Origin: Chaenocephalus aceratus
Taxonomy: Eukaryota > Chordata > Actinopteri > Perciformes > Channichthyidae
NCBI GenBank assembly: GCA_023974075.1
Contig: CM043798.1
Location: 20,648,941 to 20,712,940 of the forward strand
Reading direction: 5' to 3'
Length of the DNA stretch: 64,000 nt
Positions 13,619-24,526 of this stretch are shown here, one piece after another. Every line of letters begins with the position of its first letter. Position 1 is the stretch's first letter. The position numbers and the translations under genes were made by a program. The notes under the pieces are model-generated. The model did not search any database and was not told the origin of the DNA. It was given only the letters and a program-made list of their open reading frames with translations.

Positions 13619-14041
13619 AACTGAGCCGTTGTGTTCATCAGTAAAGTGGAACTTCTGTGTGAACTATTCATATCTTAAACTGCACTGTAACTTTTTATTC
13701 ATGTACTTTTTATTCATGTATTTTTTCTTTTAATGTTTCTTTTATTATCTTTTACTGTTTTTAAATGCCTTTGTCTGAATGTCTTTCATTTTTGTAAAGC
13801 ACCTTGAATTGCCTTGTGTTGAAAGGTGCTATATAAATAAACTTGCCTTGCCTTGCCTTGCCTAAAGACAACAAATGCATCGTTTAGGACTGTACAGTAT
13901 AAGATAATCGTAAGAATGCGGAATGTGTGTGTCTGGTGACTAAATTTGTCCTTTGGGAAGATATATCTTCCCTGGTGCTCCTGCACTCAAGGACGGCCGT
14001 TGTCCTTAACAAAGAAGACATATAGTTTGAGCACTGTATGC

Positions 14042-14860
14042 CTAAATCAAATCAAATCAGGTTTTATTTATATAGCACATTTTAAAAACTATTTTTGGTC
14101 GAGCCAAAGAGCTGTACATGCAAATAATAAATAACACATTACTACAGTCGCAAACATAAGACAATAAATTACAACAGCAAATGTAAAGATCAAACACAGG
14201 GAAATGTCATGAGTCGTGCTCCGCTCTAACTAGAAGGCCAGGGAGAAGAAGTGAGTTTTTAGTGAAGATTTAAAAACCCCTAGGGTCTGGGCCGACCTCA
14301 CATGGAGGGGCAGAGTGTTCCAGAGCCTAGGGCCAGCTGCTGTGAAGGCTCGGTGCCCTCGGGTTTTGAGCCTGGTCTTGGGCACTACCAGCAGCAGCTG
14401 GTCAGCCGACCTTAATGCTCTGGCTGGGGTGTAGCGATGGAGGAGTTCTGCTATATAGGCAGGAGCCAGCCCATTTAGTGCTTTGAAAACAAATGAAAAG
14501 GAGTTTAAAATCAATGCAGAACCGAATTGGAAGCCAGTGTAGTGAGGCCAGAATTGGGGTGATGTGGTGACGCTTTTTGTGGCCAGTGAGAAGACGTGCA
14601 GCAGCTGCACTAGCTGCAGGCATCTAATTGACGCCTGGTCCATACCCACATACAGAGCGTTGCAATAATCTAACCTTGTGGTTACAAAGGCGTTAATAAC
14701 CCTTTCCAGGTCTTTAGAAGATAAAAACGACTTGGTCTTGGCCAATAGTCGTATTTTTAAAAAAAAGCAGGTTTTGACTACGCTACTGACCTGCTTATCA
14801 AATTTAAAAGCGCTATTGAAGGTTCATGACAGAGGGGAGGATGTTTTCATTGAGGGAGGG
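14042..14860 (-). mobile_element. 5'-truncated L2-type LINE, reverse strand
   Basis: Read on the minus strand, 14745-14230 encodes the C-terminal end of a LINE protein: FVTTRLDYCNALYVGM, then through frameshifts a copy of the HITPxLxSLHWLPI block, KALNGLAPAYIAELL and PRLWNTLPLHVRSAQ. Upstream, 14750-14820 still gives FKFDKQVSSVVKT-like RT sequence after a poly-T frameshift. The 3' end is marked by a TATATAAATAAAA-like motif and a short (GATTT)n tail at about 14042-14060. Only the last quarter of the protein survives, as is usual for aborted target-primed reverse transcription. The 5' break is somewhere between 14830 and 15100. Confidence 0.85.
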
Positions 14861-16488
14861 ATTGAGGCCTACATTCTGATTGTGAAACGCCCTCTCTCGC
14901 ATATAAGACATATAAGAGTAAGGACACTATTCGGGGAACTAGATGTACCATTTGCTGACTATTTCCATTCTTGCAGGAATAATAAATACATGTTTCCTGA
15001 TTATTGAAACTCAAGCCGGTGTCGAGTGAGATTTTTGGAACACAAAACCATTATCTAGGATACCAAGATATTTCCGACTTTTAACTAAACTCATAAAGTA
15101 CACACAGATGCTCTAACTATAATAAAAGGTCATCTAATGCAAGTGAGTTTCACCTTTTTTTCAACAACTTGAGTGTGTTCAGTCCCTCGTGGCTAAACGA
15201 CCCTAATTGTTCACACCTGTTCAATGAGCTGATGATCTGCACTGCAAAAAAAAAACACCATATATCACTATATCCATATGTGAACACTGTGAACAAATTA
15301 AACATGTTTGTGACCCTTAGTTGTAAATCTTAATCCTAAAAAATGACTGTTTTAACTACATATTTCAATATCTCTGCAAGTTATAGGTTTTTATCTGTTT
15401 GAAATCAAATTATGGGTTTCTTCGATTGAATAGATGATTCTAACCGTTAATGTTTCAGGGAACCTATATTGGAACAGAAGTATTCTCTGATTATGTGGGG
15501 TTCAAATAATACAGGTTTCAAACCACAAACAATTTGAATGTCAACATTGTTGGGAAAAAAAAGCATTTTGATTTGAAGTTTCACCAAGAACTTTTTAACA
15601 TGATGAGTTATTAATGGCGACCTTTGAAAGCAGCTCTCCGCAATAAACTCAAATAAAACCGCTGAGGAAATAAAATAAACTAACCACTATGGTCAGTTGT
15701 GACATGAGGCAACTAAATTGTGTCCTTTAAATGGGTCAAAAACCTACTTTAGGTCTTGGTCCACCAAACGAAACGGGAGAAAAATTCCCTGTGAAGCATC
15801 CAGGTGTATAATTTCATCTGTCCTTGTTCTGTCAGTGGTCCCAGCTGAGGGTGCTACTGGTCAGAATGTCCTGTCCTAATTACTCAGCGAGCAGGGAGGA
15901 CCACAGGCCCAGATGCACTGGGACTCCCCGAGCACTGGAGGAAAGGTCCCAGGCCACAATCCACACAGAAACACCAACCTAGACACACACATACACACAG
16001 AAACCCAACAACCTGAGAAGAAGTGCGGACTTTCCGAATTGGTGCACTGATATGTATCTGCAGATTTGCACAGAGGCAGTGAGGCCCATATGTAGAGGGG
16101 CTGTGTTTCCTTCCAGGTCATTAGCCCCTGACTGTCAGGGCGAGCCGAGGAAGACAAGGTGACATGACGTCTCCAGCTCCGCCAGATGTGCTGCTGACAC
16201 TGCAGACTGACACTGACACTTTTCTGGCCCAAAGTTTGTACCGAGGGCTTCTCAGGCACCGTAATGAAATAATCTCTTACTTTCTTTGAAGTGAAGAGGC
16301 TCTGTGGATATAGCTTTTAGTAGAGAGGGCATTCACACTTCATGAAAGACAGTGATGAAAGGTACTTTTTACAAATGTAAGAAAGAAAAGTGTAGAGACA
16401 GTGTCCCGAATGTAAAGAAAAGTGCAGATAATGGGCCTGCAGAAGACAAGTCTTTATCAGTAAATGAATCCATTAAATTAAGCTTGCA
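14861..16488. other. Non-genic DNA
   Basis: No supportable gene or element. The 127-codon minus-strand frame at 15876-16259 has no recognisable domain and low-information composition. Confidence 0.5.
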
Positions 16489-16818
16489 TTAAAGGTCACC
16501 TATTATGCAAAATCCACTTGTTCATGTCTTTTATACATAAACATGTGCCCCTCTTTGTAAAGAGATTCTGAAAGTTTCAGGAAAAAGGATTCACTTTTAA
16601 CCAAATATCTCTCAGAGGGGCGTGGGGAGTGGCACTTTATTTTCATCTAAAGTAACAGACAGAGAATCAGCACTTTTGAAACAGGGCTGAAACAGTGGGG
16701 TTTATGGGATGCTATTTATGGGTTTGGTATTTGGAGCCAAACACTTCAGAGATATGTTTTGTATATATCTGAGACCGATAATATATTGATGAAAAACAGT
16801 ATAATACGGAACCTTTAA
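16489..16818. mobile_element. Small non-autonomous TIR element with TTAA ends
   Basis: The left end TTAAAGGTCACCTATTATGC and the reverse complement of the right end, TTAAAGGTTCCGTATTATAC, match at 16 of 20 positions. Both ends abut TTAA, which could be a TTAA target site or part of the TIR. It is about 330 bp with no coding capacity. I recall similar text as a common teleost MITE; the superfamily is not determined. Confidence 0.7.
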
Positions 16819-17885
16819 GATCGGTTGTCATCTTCCCTTTTCTTCTTCGCAGCTCTCAGCGTTTCCCAGAATCGTCAGTGTTATATTAGCTTGGAAAACA
16901 TAGAAGTCAACACCATGTCAATGTTTATCTACGTTTACACCTTTTTCAAGCTTTTGATAGTTTTCAACAGCTGAAACTCAGAGTCATGAGAGGACAAACA
17001 ACACTTCAATTCCACACTTGTCATCTCCAAACAATGGCTGCTGAAACACTGTTAATGAAAAATCAACACCTAGGCTATAACACTGGATAATTTGTTGTGC
17101 TGTGTGGATGTGCCCACATTTTGAAAATCAGTCATTATGCTAAATTGTGGCTTTCAGGACTCTAATAAGTCCTTTTAACGGCACACTTTCAACATCTATT
17201 TTTTTCACATAGATAAACAAATGTACTACTACCGGCCAAGTCACTTTTCAAAACAGATCCCTCATCTAAAAGTGACTAAGCAAGCTGACTAAATATTGAT
17301 CAACAAAATTCAATATTGTAACTTCAGTTCTTTAAGTTAAACACATAACAACAGTAGTTCGGGTATTTTTCAGGTTGATTTGATATGCGTGCAACACACA
17401 GTCCTCCCACTCACTACAGGTTTACTGGTCAAAACATTGTCAGAATTGAATACTTTCTACTGAGTTAATGCAATGCTTTTGATCAAATGTTTTTTGTTTA
17501 TGGAATGACTGATACCAACAAACAAAATATTTTCAAGGTAAAAAAATCATAAAATCAATGCGTATTGTGACATTTATCATGTTTCCCCAGCAGTGTATGA
17601 AAACAAACACTCAGTCAGTGAATTACATTTGAATTCAAAGATGCTTAAACAGAAAACGCCAACTACTTTGTGTGAAGTCATCACTACTTGATGGTGTTTG
17701 TGATGACATTATTTGGCAAGATATATACTGTATAAGGAAAGCTTCCCTGGCTATTGGCACATTTCACCATGTGCATTGATATAATCATTATCCAATGTGC
17801 TGTTAAAATGGATATCACTGTATGAGTGTCTGCATCACAACAAAAAGATGAGGGCTTTTTACCCAAGCAGTGAGGACAGTCTTCT
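16819..17885. other. Non-genic DNA left of the DIRS element
   Basis: Nothing recognisable was found. Confidence 0.5.
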
Positions 17886-17909
17886 GTTCTCATTCATAAC
17901 ACTCCGTTC

Positions 17910-18077
17910 GATGTCTCACTATGGGATGCGCCTCATCGCAGAGCAAACAGAAGCATCAATCTCATTACGCCAATCCATATTGGCTGGTGATCTTGACGTC
18001 AACGTCAGGGGAAATCACCCCCTATAAGTAGCCTGCGCCACGACGCATGCGTCATTCAAACACCTCTTCTCGCTTCA
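17910..18077. repeat. DIRS left inverted terminal repeat
   Basis: From GATGTCTCACTATGGGATGC to CACCTCTTCTCGCTTCA it is the near-perfect inverted copy of 22847-23019. The outermost 24 bases (17886-17909) are unique to this end and recur only in the ICR. Confidence 0.92.
18020..18030 (+). promoter_or_regulatory. TATA-like motif in the left ITR
   Basis: CCTATAAGTA lies about 490 bases upstream of the gag start, and the same motif occurs inverted in the right ITR. Position and sequence suit an internal promoter in the ITR, but this is inference. Confidence 0.35.
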
Positions 18078-18519
18078 GAGCACATCTCTAATGGTAGCCG
18101 GGCTAGCTTAACAGTCCACAGACTGAACCAAAAGCTAATTTCGGTCAACGGGCGTTAGCCGGCTACCCTATTCTGCCTCGCAGAAGAGTATAGTACTAAC
18201 ACACCAGTTAGTATTATAATCAACCTCGCCGTTCTTCCTCTGGAATTAAGGTAAGGTTTTGATTTTCAAGTTAGCAACACACCCGTTGCTAGCTTGTTTT
18301 TTTCCCTCACTGCCGACACCACGGTAGCGAGGAAGTTTTTTCTTTTCTCTTCTCACGGAGGAGAAAAGGATTAAAAGAATATTACCACACCAGGTAATAT
18401 TCTTTGAGGAAAAAGACCCACACTGTCCTTTTTTCTCCGGATTAAAGACAGGTTGGTAACACTTTTTTCTCGACGTACCTGTTACGAGCGGGTCCTCTCC
18501 ACGCCTCGCGGCGAACGAG

Positions 18520-20175
18520 ATGGACGCCTCTCTCCCTCACACCAGAGGAGTCAGGAACTCGGAGGCTCGGCTCTGCGGCTGCGGGTTGAAAGTGTCAGGC
18601 ACAGACTCACACCAGATCTGTTCGTCCTGCCTCAGGCTGGAACACGCCCAGGAGGCTATTGACAACCCCGGCACGTGCGGGCATTGTGCCCGCTTCACCA
18701 TGAAGAGCCTCCGCCGACGGTTAGCACGACAAGCTAGCTTGTCGGGACAGGATCCCCTCATGTCCATTGATTTGCCGGCTGGCAATCAAGACGCGGGGGC
18801 GTCCGCCGCAGAGACTGAGCCCCTCACCATTACGGTCTGGGGCTCATCAACAGCGGCAGCCGCGGAACCGGATTCCCGCGCCATATCAGGCCGGGACCCG
18901 GTGGCGGCAAGAGACGCGGGAACGGGGCCCCACGCTATACCAAGCTGGGGCTCCCGGCTGGACCTCACCATGGTTACACCCGCGGAGGATGTCCTAGAAT
19001 TGGATTACATGGAGGACGAAGAGGATGCCTCTGAGTTCCTCCTGTCTGATTCGGATGAGCAAGAAGACGACATCTTCATGTCATCAGCTCAGGCTGCAAA
19101 GCCGGGAGCGATGGCTGCTCTCCCGGGCGATAGCACACCAGCTTCGCCCTGTCTAAGCATGGACCTGCAGGCCGTGTGTCAGCGCACTGCGTCCAGGCTA
19201 GACATCCCGTGGCCCGAAATGGCCAAGGAGACCTCCAGGTCCCGTTACGAGGGGAAACATTTTCCCCAAACAACGAGGACGAAGAGGCAACTCCTTCCGG
19301 TCTTCCCGGAGATGTTGGATGAGGTGTCGGTCTCGTGGAGAGACCGGCCCTTTAGCAACAAGGCCCCAATCCATGGTGCCTCCTCCCTTGACTGTGACGG
19401 TATGGAGAGGCTCGGCCTGCTCCGCATACCGCCCATGGAACCGCTGGTGGCAGCCCACCTCCTACCGAGGATGGGCCCGTCACCAAGCAGGAACCCCACG
19501 CTGCCAGCAAAAACGGACCGATTCCAGTCAACCATGACTGAACGGTCCTACAGAGCCGCAGCATTGTCCGCCAGGGCTCTGAACGTTTCCTCGATGCTAA
19601 CCACGTACCAAGCGGAGCTCTGTGAGGATCTGTCGAGCAATCCCGGACCGGCCACTCTGGACGAGATAGCCGCGGTCACAGACATTTGTCTCCGTGTCCA
19701 ACGCTGCGCCGTCCAGGCCATGGGCAAGGTAATGGGGATCATGGTGGTGCAGGAAAGAGCTAGATGGCTCAACCTCACCAACCTCCCAGACCGGGAAAAG
19801 GAAGATGTGCTTGACATGCCCATCGTTCCCGAGGGGATTTTCGGCTCCGCTCTCGCTTCCATGCAGAGGAAGTGCGAGTCAAAAAAGAAGGAAGACGAGG
19901 CCCTCCACCTCTGTCTCCCTCGAAGGGTCCAGCCGCTGCCTTCGCAACAGCGGCCCTTCGCCCAAGCTGCACCGAACCCTGCTAGGTTTAAAGTACCAGG
20001 ACACAGAGGTCGCAGCCCACCCCGAGTCCCCAGCCCAGGCAGGAGACGAGGGCGAGTTGGCCTAGAAAATCTCCGGTCCCGGCTGCAGCCCAGGCACAGC
20101 CAACCCAGAATTTCGGCCAGCAGTCGAGGAAGAAGAAGCGAGCGGCCTGACAGCCCCTCCTTCTCCCCTCTGTGA
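18520..20175 (+). CDS. DIRS gag-like structural protein, 551 residues
   Basis: This is the first ORF of the DIRS element and is still open. Residues about 19-65 carry a cysteine/histidine module (CGCGLKVSGTDSHQICSSC...H...CGHC) characteristic of vertebrate DIRS first ORFs and probably nucleic-acid binding. Next come a variable acidic stretch (ELDYMEDEEDASEFLLSDSD), a helical middle part with alanine- and leucine-rich segments (residues about 345-440), and a basic arginine/proline-rich C-terminus with GRRRGR. Such proteins are thought to package element RNA. The start is supported by good context (GAGATGG) and by the cysteine module following at once. Overlapping frames on both strands are shadows. 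It is the only clearly intact ORF of this element. Confidence 0.8.
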   Translation: MDASLPHTRGVRNSEARLCGCGLKVSGTDSHQICSSCLRLEHAQEAIDNPGTCGHCARFTMKSLRRRLARQASLSGQDPLMSIDLPAGNQDAGASAAETEPLTITVWGSSTAAAAEPDSRAISGRDPVAARDAGTGPHAIPSWGSRLDLTMVTPAEDVLELDYMEDEEDASEFLLSDSDEQEDDIFMSSAQAAKPGAMAALPGDSTPASPCLSMDLQAVCQRTASRLDIPWPEMAKETSRSRYEGKHFPQTTRTKRQLLPVFPEMLDEVSVSWRDRPFSNKAPIHGASSLDCDGMERLGLLRIPPMEPLVAAHLLPRMGPSPSRNPTLPAKTDRFQSTMTERSYRAAALSARALNVSSMLTTYQAELCEDLSSNPGPATLDEIAAVTDICLRVQRCAVQAMGKVMGIMVVQERARWLNLTNLPDREKEDVLDMPIVPEGIFGSALASMQRKCESKKKEDEALHLCLPRRVQPLPSQQRPFAQAAPNPARFKVPGHRGRSPPRVPSPGRRRGRVGLENLRSRLQPRHSQPRISASSRGRRSERPDSPSFSPL

Positions 20176-20436
20176 CAGAGCTGGAAGTTCTTTCCCCGGC
20201 TCTAAACGTGTCCCTGCTGCCTCGAGAGATGCCTCAACGTCATCCTCAAGTCCGCATAATACACATGTCACATCTTTGTTGTTTAAATAAACCATTTTCC
20301 GCTGACGCATCCAGGCTTCGGCCAAGGGCGCAGCTCAAAAAAATGAAAAGAAAAAACAATAAACAGTCCGTTAACTATAAATCCCCTTCTGAGAGCAGCT
20401 ACGGCCTCTCTCAAAAGGCGGATAATAAACGGGTCT

Positions 20437-20755
20437 GTGAAGGCACCACCGCCACGCGCATGCGCAGTGCCGGTTGGGGCTTTAAGGGCACTACCGTCAC
20501 GCGCATGCGCAGTGCCGGCTGGGGTTGTGAAGGCTCCACCGTCACGCGCATGCACAGTGCCGGCTAGAGCTGTAAAGGACAGCCCGCCAATTCTTCCCCT
20601 TTTGAGAGCAGCTACGGCATCTCTCAAGAGGCGGATTATTGACGGGTCCGTGAAGACACCACCGCCACGCGCATGCGCAGTGCCGGCTGGGGCTTTAAGG
20701 GCACCACCGCCACGCACATGCGCAGTGCCGGCTGGGGTCGTGAAGGCTCCACCGT
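20437..20755. repeat. GC-rich tandem repeat of about 45-50 bp units
   Basis: Five units built around ACGCGCATGCGCAGTGCCGG recur at about 20453, 20498, 20542, 20664 and 20712. They contain the palindrome GCGCATGCGC, sometimes with one change. A longer segment, GAGAGCAGCTACGGC plus about 45 bases, also occurs twice (about 20390 and 20605), so a higher-order duplication exists. It occupies the interval where RT should lie. Confidence 0.85.
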
Positions 20756-21036
20756 CCACTTTATCTGTTTTCACAAAACCAGAGAGAGTCAACCCATATG
20801 CTGGAGAGAGAGGTTCTCTCTCTCCTAGAAAGAAGGGTTGTATCTATAATACCCACCGAGCGGAGTCAGATTACGGGGGAAAATGTCCTCGTAAAGCACC
20901 CACTCAACATGGGCCTCATAATAAAACTAAACCCCGCGCGCCACGGCGTGCGGAGAGTATTGGTTATTATGTAATGCGTAGTGGCACTACACCCGACTTT
21001 TCTAGTGCGGGACGCGCCTACGGGTGCTGTCTTTTC

Positions 21037-21503
21037 ACGGAAGGTGGTCACCACGGACGCAGGTCAGACAGGCTGATAGGGTATTTACGAAGGTCGCCTG
21101 GTGAGAGGTACCCTAGAGCAGAGACCTCCAGCGGGCACACGTAAACTACCCGGAGCTTTTAGCGGTGTTCCCCACCCTAAAACGCTTCCTGCCTTCTCTC
21201 AGAGGACACCATGTCCTCGTGAGGACAGACAACACGATATCGTGTATGAACCGCCAAGAGAGGTTGTGTTGTCTCCAGTCACACACACTGGCACACAAAT
21301 TGATCCCTTGGAGCGGCAGACGTCTCCTCTCTCTGAGAGCGACACAGGTACCGGGAGTTATGCACCTCGGGACAGAATTACTGTCCAGAGGTGCACCACT
21401 CTGTGCAGACTGGACTCCTCATCCAAGGATCGGGAGTCCGCTGTGGGTGCGTTACGGCGGAGCCGCGTTAAGTCTGTTCACAAAAAGAGAAAATGCTCAA
21501 TGA
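21037..21503 (+). pseudogene. RNase H remnant of the DIRS RT-RNase H protein
   Basis: The reading KVVTTDAG at about 21040, then after stops YPELLAVFPTLKRFLPSL, HHVLVRTDNTISCMN, LAHKLIPWSGRRLLSLRA and VPGVMHLGTELLSRG, follows the RNase H region at the C-terminus of DIRS polymerases (D...E...D pattern). This domain removes the RNA strand during reverse transcription. Stop codons after VVTTDAG and a frame change near 21140 break it, and the preceding palm with the catalytic DD box is missing altogether. The next frame downstream begins the recombinase. Confidence 0.82.
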
Positions 21504-21778
21504 CAGCTGTTCTCTTTAATGCACGATTTAAACGCACTGTTAGGCGGGGACACACTCGTACACGATCGACCTCCGGGTCCTCTGTGCGTGTTCCCACCCC
21601 TGGCTCTGTTACCCCCAACTCTGGCCAGAGTGAAGGAGCAACGCCACACACTTACTCTGATGTTTCCGCCCTAGCCCGCAACGTACGGGCTGGCGGAGAT
21701 ATATCAGCTGTTGTGCAGGCAGCCATGGCAGCCCCCACCACGCAGGGACAGATTGTCTCAGGTGGGGGGGGCGATCCT

Positions 21779-22668
21779 TTACCCACGCCCAGAGCGCGGG
21801 GCACTATGGGCCTGACCCGTGAGTGGTACAATCTGAATACAGTGGGACTCCCTCAGAAGGTGATAAACACTATTCAGAGTGCGAGAGCTTCCTCCTCCAG
21901 GTCTCTTTACGACTGTAAGTGGAGGGTGTTTGAGGAGTGGTGCCTTCAAGAAGGACACATCTCTTTTCAATGTCCTGTCGGGGTGATTTTATCATTTCTA
22001 CAGGACTTGATCGAAAAACACAGAGCTTTCTCCACGATCAAGGTGTACCTGGCTGTTGCTGCATGCCATGTGGGCTTTGAGGGTAAGACGGCTAGCCAAC
22101 ATCCTTTGGTTTGCCGTTTTATGAAGGGAACTCGCAGGCTCCTCCCTGTCTCCAGGTCGCTGGTGCCCTTATGGGACCTGGCAGTGGTTTTAAATGGGCT
22201 CAAAATGACCCCATTTGAACCCCTGGAAGGAGCTGACATGAAACATCTGTCACTCAAGACAGTGCTGTTACTGGCCCTGGCATCCGCCAAGCGGGTCAGC
22301 GATATCCATGCACTGTCTGTACATCCCTCATGCACTCAGTTCGCCCCAGGGCAAACGAGAGTGTTGTTGATCCTCACAAGGGTAAACCTGTTACTAAGCA
22401 ACGGCTCTCCCACTGGATCGTGGAGGCAATTGCTTTGGCCTATACGAGTCAGAATCTGCAAGCACCTTCGGGTCTGCGGGCTCACTCGACTCGGGGTCTG
22501 GCTACATCCTGGGCTTTGTTCAAGGGTGTTTCCATCCAAGACATCTGTGCAGCGGCAAGCTGGTCTTCGCCGCTCACTTTTGTCCGCTTTTACAGGCTAG
22601 ACGTCTCTGCTCCAAGCGTGGCCCGAGCAGTGCTGGGCACCTTGTTGAGTCGGGACTCCACCTGTTAA
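21779..22668 (+). pseudogene. DIRS tyrosine recombinase with internal deletion
   Basis: This enzyme inserts the circular cDNA by cutting and joining at the GTT crossover. The N-terminal SAM-like half (TREWYNLNTVGLPQKVINTI to VCRFMKGTRR) leads to the catalytic part. The first catalytic Arg is in LASAKRVSDIHALS; the H-x-x-R pair is in RAHSTRG (about 22480-22500); the nucleophile Tyr is in FVRFYRLDV. All four catalytic positions survive, but the frame changes between GQTRVLL (about 22365) and VTKQRLSHWI (about 22395). The segment expected between these blocks is far shorter than in relatives, implying a deletion of roughly 150-200 bp. The upstream codons of the 499-residue frame that starts at 21101 overlap the RNase H remnant in another frame and are not trusted. 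Confidence 0.85.
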
Positions 22669-22727
22669 ATTCTGGTTGATCGGTGATCTTCGAGATAAGC
22701 TCGTCTGGCAATACGGGAGCTACAATA

Positions 22728-22824
22728 TCCCATAGTGAGACATCGAACGGAGTGTTATGAATGAGAACTATAGGTTACTTACGTAACCCCAGTCCTAAGA
22801 GTAACATAAAGTGAGATGTCTCAC
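22728..22824. repeat. DIRS internal complementary region (ICR)
   Basis: 22728-22768 is the reverse complement of the left terminus 17886-17926. 22766-22824 is the reverse complement of the right terminus 23010-23068 with a few substitutions. The two parts overlap at AAC, the complement of the GTT at both ends. In DIRS elements the ICR templates restoration of complete ends and circle closure. Confidence 0.9.
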
Positions 22825-22846
22825 CAGACGGCCCTCCTTGCTATGG

Positions 22847-23019
22847 TGAAGCGAGAAGAGGTGCTTATTTTAAATGACGCATGCGTCGTGGCGCAGGCTA
22901 CTTATAGGGGGTGATTTCCCCTGACGTTGACGTCAAGATCACCAGCCAATCAGGAATGGCGTAATGAGATTGATGCTTCTGTTTGCTCCGCGATGAGGCG
23001 CATCCCATAGTGAGACATC
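22847..23019. repeat. DIRS right inverted terminal repeat
   Basis: It is the inverted partner of 17910-18077. The terminal 49 bases (23020-23068) are unique to this end apart from the ICR. Confidence 0.92.
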
Positions 23020-23339
23020 TCACTTCATGTTACTCTGAGAACTGGGGTTACGTAAGTAACCTATAGTTTTCTGTCCACAAATCAGACCAGAGAATAATAT
23101 TATGAAGAACACTTCAAGGTGCCTTGGTGCCAGCTCTGGTGGATAAGTCTCGGCCACTTAGGCACGCAGTTTGTGTTTGCAGTTGACACGTTTTATAATT
23201 TCCAAATTCAAACAAAGTTAGCCAAACATGCAACATGTTTTACGCCAAACCGATACCGCAACGCATTCAGAAAAAGATAGATATGAAGGCGAAAATGTTA
23301 GCTGGCTCCTGCAGGAGAGTGAATGAATTGAGAGGAGGA

Positions 23340-23600
23340 TGCATGCAAATATATGCAGAATATATGTTGCATATATGTCATATTCAGGTTCATATATGTT
23401 CATACAGTATATGTGCATATATGTGGATTAATAGGAGATATATGTGTCATATATAGCTCATATATTTCCACATATATGCCAAAGTCAGGTTCATATATTT
23501 GCATATATCTCCTACATAATGCCTCATATATAGCTCATATATCTGTCTTTTTGCATATATGTCATACAGAATGCCTACGTATATATAGGTCTTTGCAAGG
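23340..23600. repeat. ATATGTG-type palindromic repeat array, left block
   Basis: Irregular repetition of CATATATG and CATATATGTC/GTTC units. Related sequence recurs at 24527-24890. No TIR or TSD could be fixed. Confidence 0.75.
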
Positions 23601-24189
23601 TACTGTAATGTGGTAATGTTTATATTATTCCAAAGTTCTATATAACTACATGAATTAATCATTGTACTTATTTCCATTCAATGCAGATTGAGGTTTGCGG
23701 ATTGCCCAAGACAATTCAGTGTATAAAGTCAATATTGTTTGATTACGGTATGTTTTATTGTATGAAGCAATTTAGTTATTTCACCCAGGACCGGAACCGG
23801 ATGTTTATATCCGCTCGACGTCAGCTGATCAGTTTAAGATTAGTAAATTATTAAATATTTGATAATTGTACATTATTGTTAAAAAGTGAACGCGTTAATA
23901 ACCCGTTTTTTTAACGCCACTAATTTTTTTTTTGTTCCTCGGCCGCCCCGTGGTTTCAGAGCGCATCGAGTTTAAAATACCATCTACAAGCTGATGCTGA
24001 CAGCCCCGCTCCTGCTGCCTGCTTGCGGCAGACCACACTTCCACGCTCACCGGCAGGCACCGAATGGCCATCGGGAGGACCGGGATGGTGTGTGTATGTG
24101 TGGCACGAGCGAGCGAGAGAGAGACCTTACGTGTATTATTGTTGTTGTTAGCATCTGGTGCTAGCTAGCTGCGCTAATGGATATAAGGA
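23601..24189. other. Inter-array segment, no gene recognised
   Basis: It contains AACGCGTTAATAACC at about 23890 followed by a T-run, a motif style seen at ends of some fish DNA transposons, and a GC-rich stretch to 24090. It may belong to the same element as the transposase scrap that follows. Confidence 0.4.
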
Positions 24190-24384
24190 GCTGTTTAAAT
24201 GAAAACAGAGGAGCGACATTTCGCCGACAACTGCGCCGAGCACTTGACTTTATGCAGGCAGCCAGACAGTGGGACATTGTACGAAAAGTCAGCACACTCA
24301 GCACGGATAGTGCACAACATGATTGCAGCGTCCAGGCAGCTCCCGTTCGAGCATATGCCTTGAGTTGCACATAGCTCCAACGAT

Positions 24385-24385
<1 letters not shown>
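24190..24385 (+). pseudogene. hAT transposase fragment, frameshifted
   Basis: Frame 24268 onward reads QWDIVRKVSTLSTDSA. After a small deletion the next frame reads NMIAASRQLPFEHMP, a stop, then VAHSS. Together they match the catalytic-core block of hAT transposases around the second acidic residue (W-D-I...K-V...T-D-S/N-A-R-N-M...L-P-F/C...C-x-A-H). The Cys before xAH is replaced by a stop. Only about 50 codons remain, ending at the (CA)n run at 24387. It is a dead scrap, but it gives an identity to the otherwise repetitive region around it. Confidence 0.8.

Positions 24386-24386
<1 letters not shown>

Positions 24387-24425
<39 letters not shown>
24387..24425. repeat. (CA)n microsatellite
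   Basis: About 19 uninterrupted CA units directly abut the hAT fragment. Confidence 0.97.
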
Positions 24426-24429
<4 letters not shown>

Positions 24430-24526
24430 TAATTGACATTTATTGACAATAAATGTATGTTAATGACTTATACATTTTGTGTGTTGTATTTTTTTATGTA
24501 GGTAGGCTATGTATAAACCTTGAACA

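Larger units (their letters stand above)
10632..13863 (+). mobile_element. Nearly full-length L2/Rex1-type LINE, mutated
   Basis: One non-LTR retrotransposon can be followed from an apurinic-endonuclease start through reverse transcriptase and C-terminal region to a 3' end with GTGCTATATAAATAAA and a (CTTGC)n tail at 13842-13863. Several stops and frameshifts split the single long protein, so the copy is dead. The 5' boundary is approximate; no untranslated leader or ORF1 was recognised. Confidence 0.9.
17886..23068 (+). mobile_element. DIRS-type tyrosine-recombinase retrotransposon, RT deleted
   Basis: The 5.18 kb element has the DIRS hallmarks: inverted terminal repeats, no TSD, a gag-like ORF, an RNase H remnant, a tyrosine recombinase and an internal complementary region (ICR). 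The ICR at 22728-22824 is the reverse complement of the two outer ends joined together. The left end starts GTT (17886-17888), the right end stops GTT (23066-23068), and the ICR junction is AAC (22766-22768), as expected for site-specific insertion through a circle. The RT palm region is absent, and about 180 bp appear to be missing from the recombinase, so the copy is non-autonomous. Confidence 0.93.

Noticed and set aside
15876..16259. 127-codon minus-strand frame
   Set aside because: No motif, no splice context, composition not clearly coding; likely chance.
20283..20792. 169-codon minus-strand frame in the DIRS element
   Set aside because: Antisense of the GC-rich tandem repeat; no relation to DIRS proteins.
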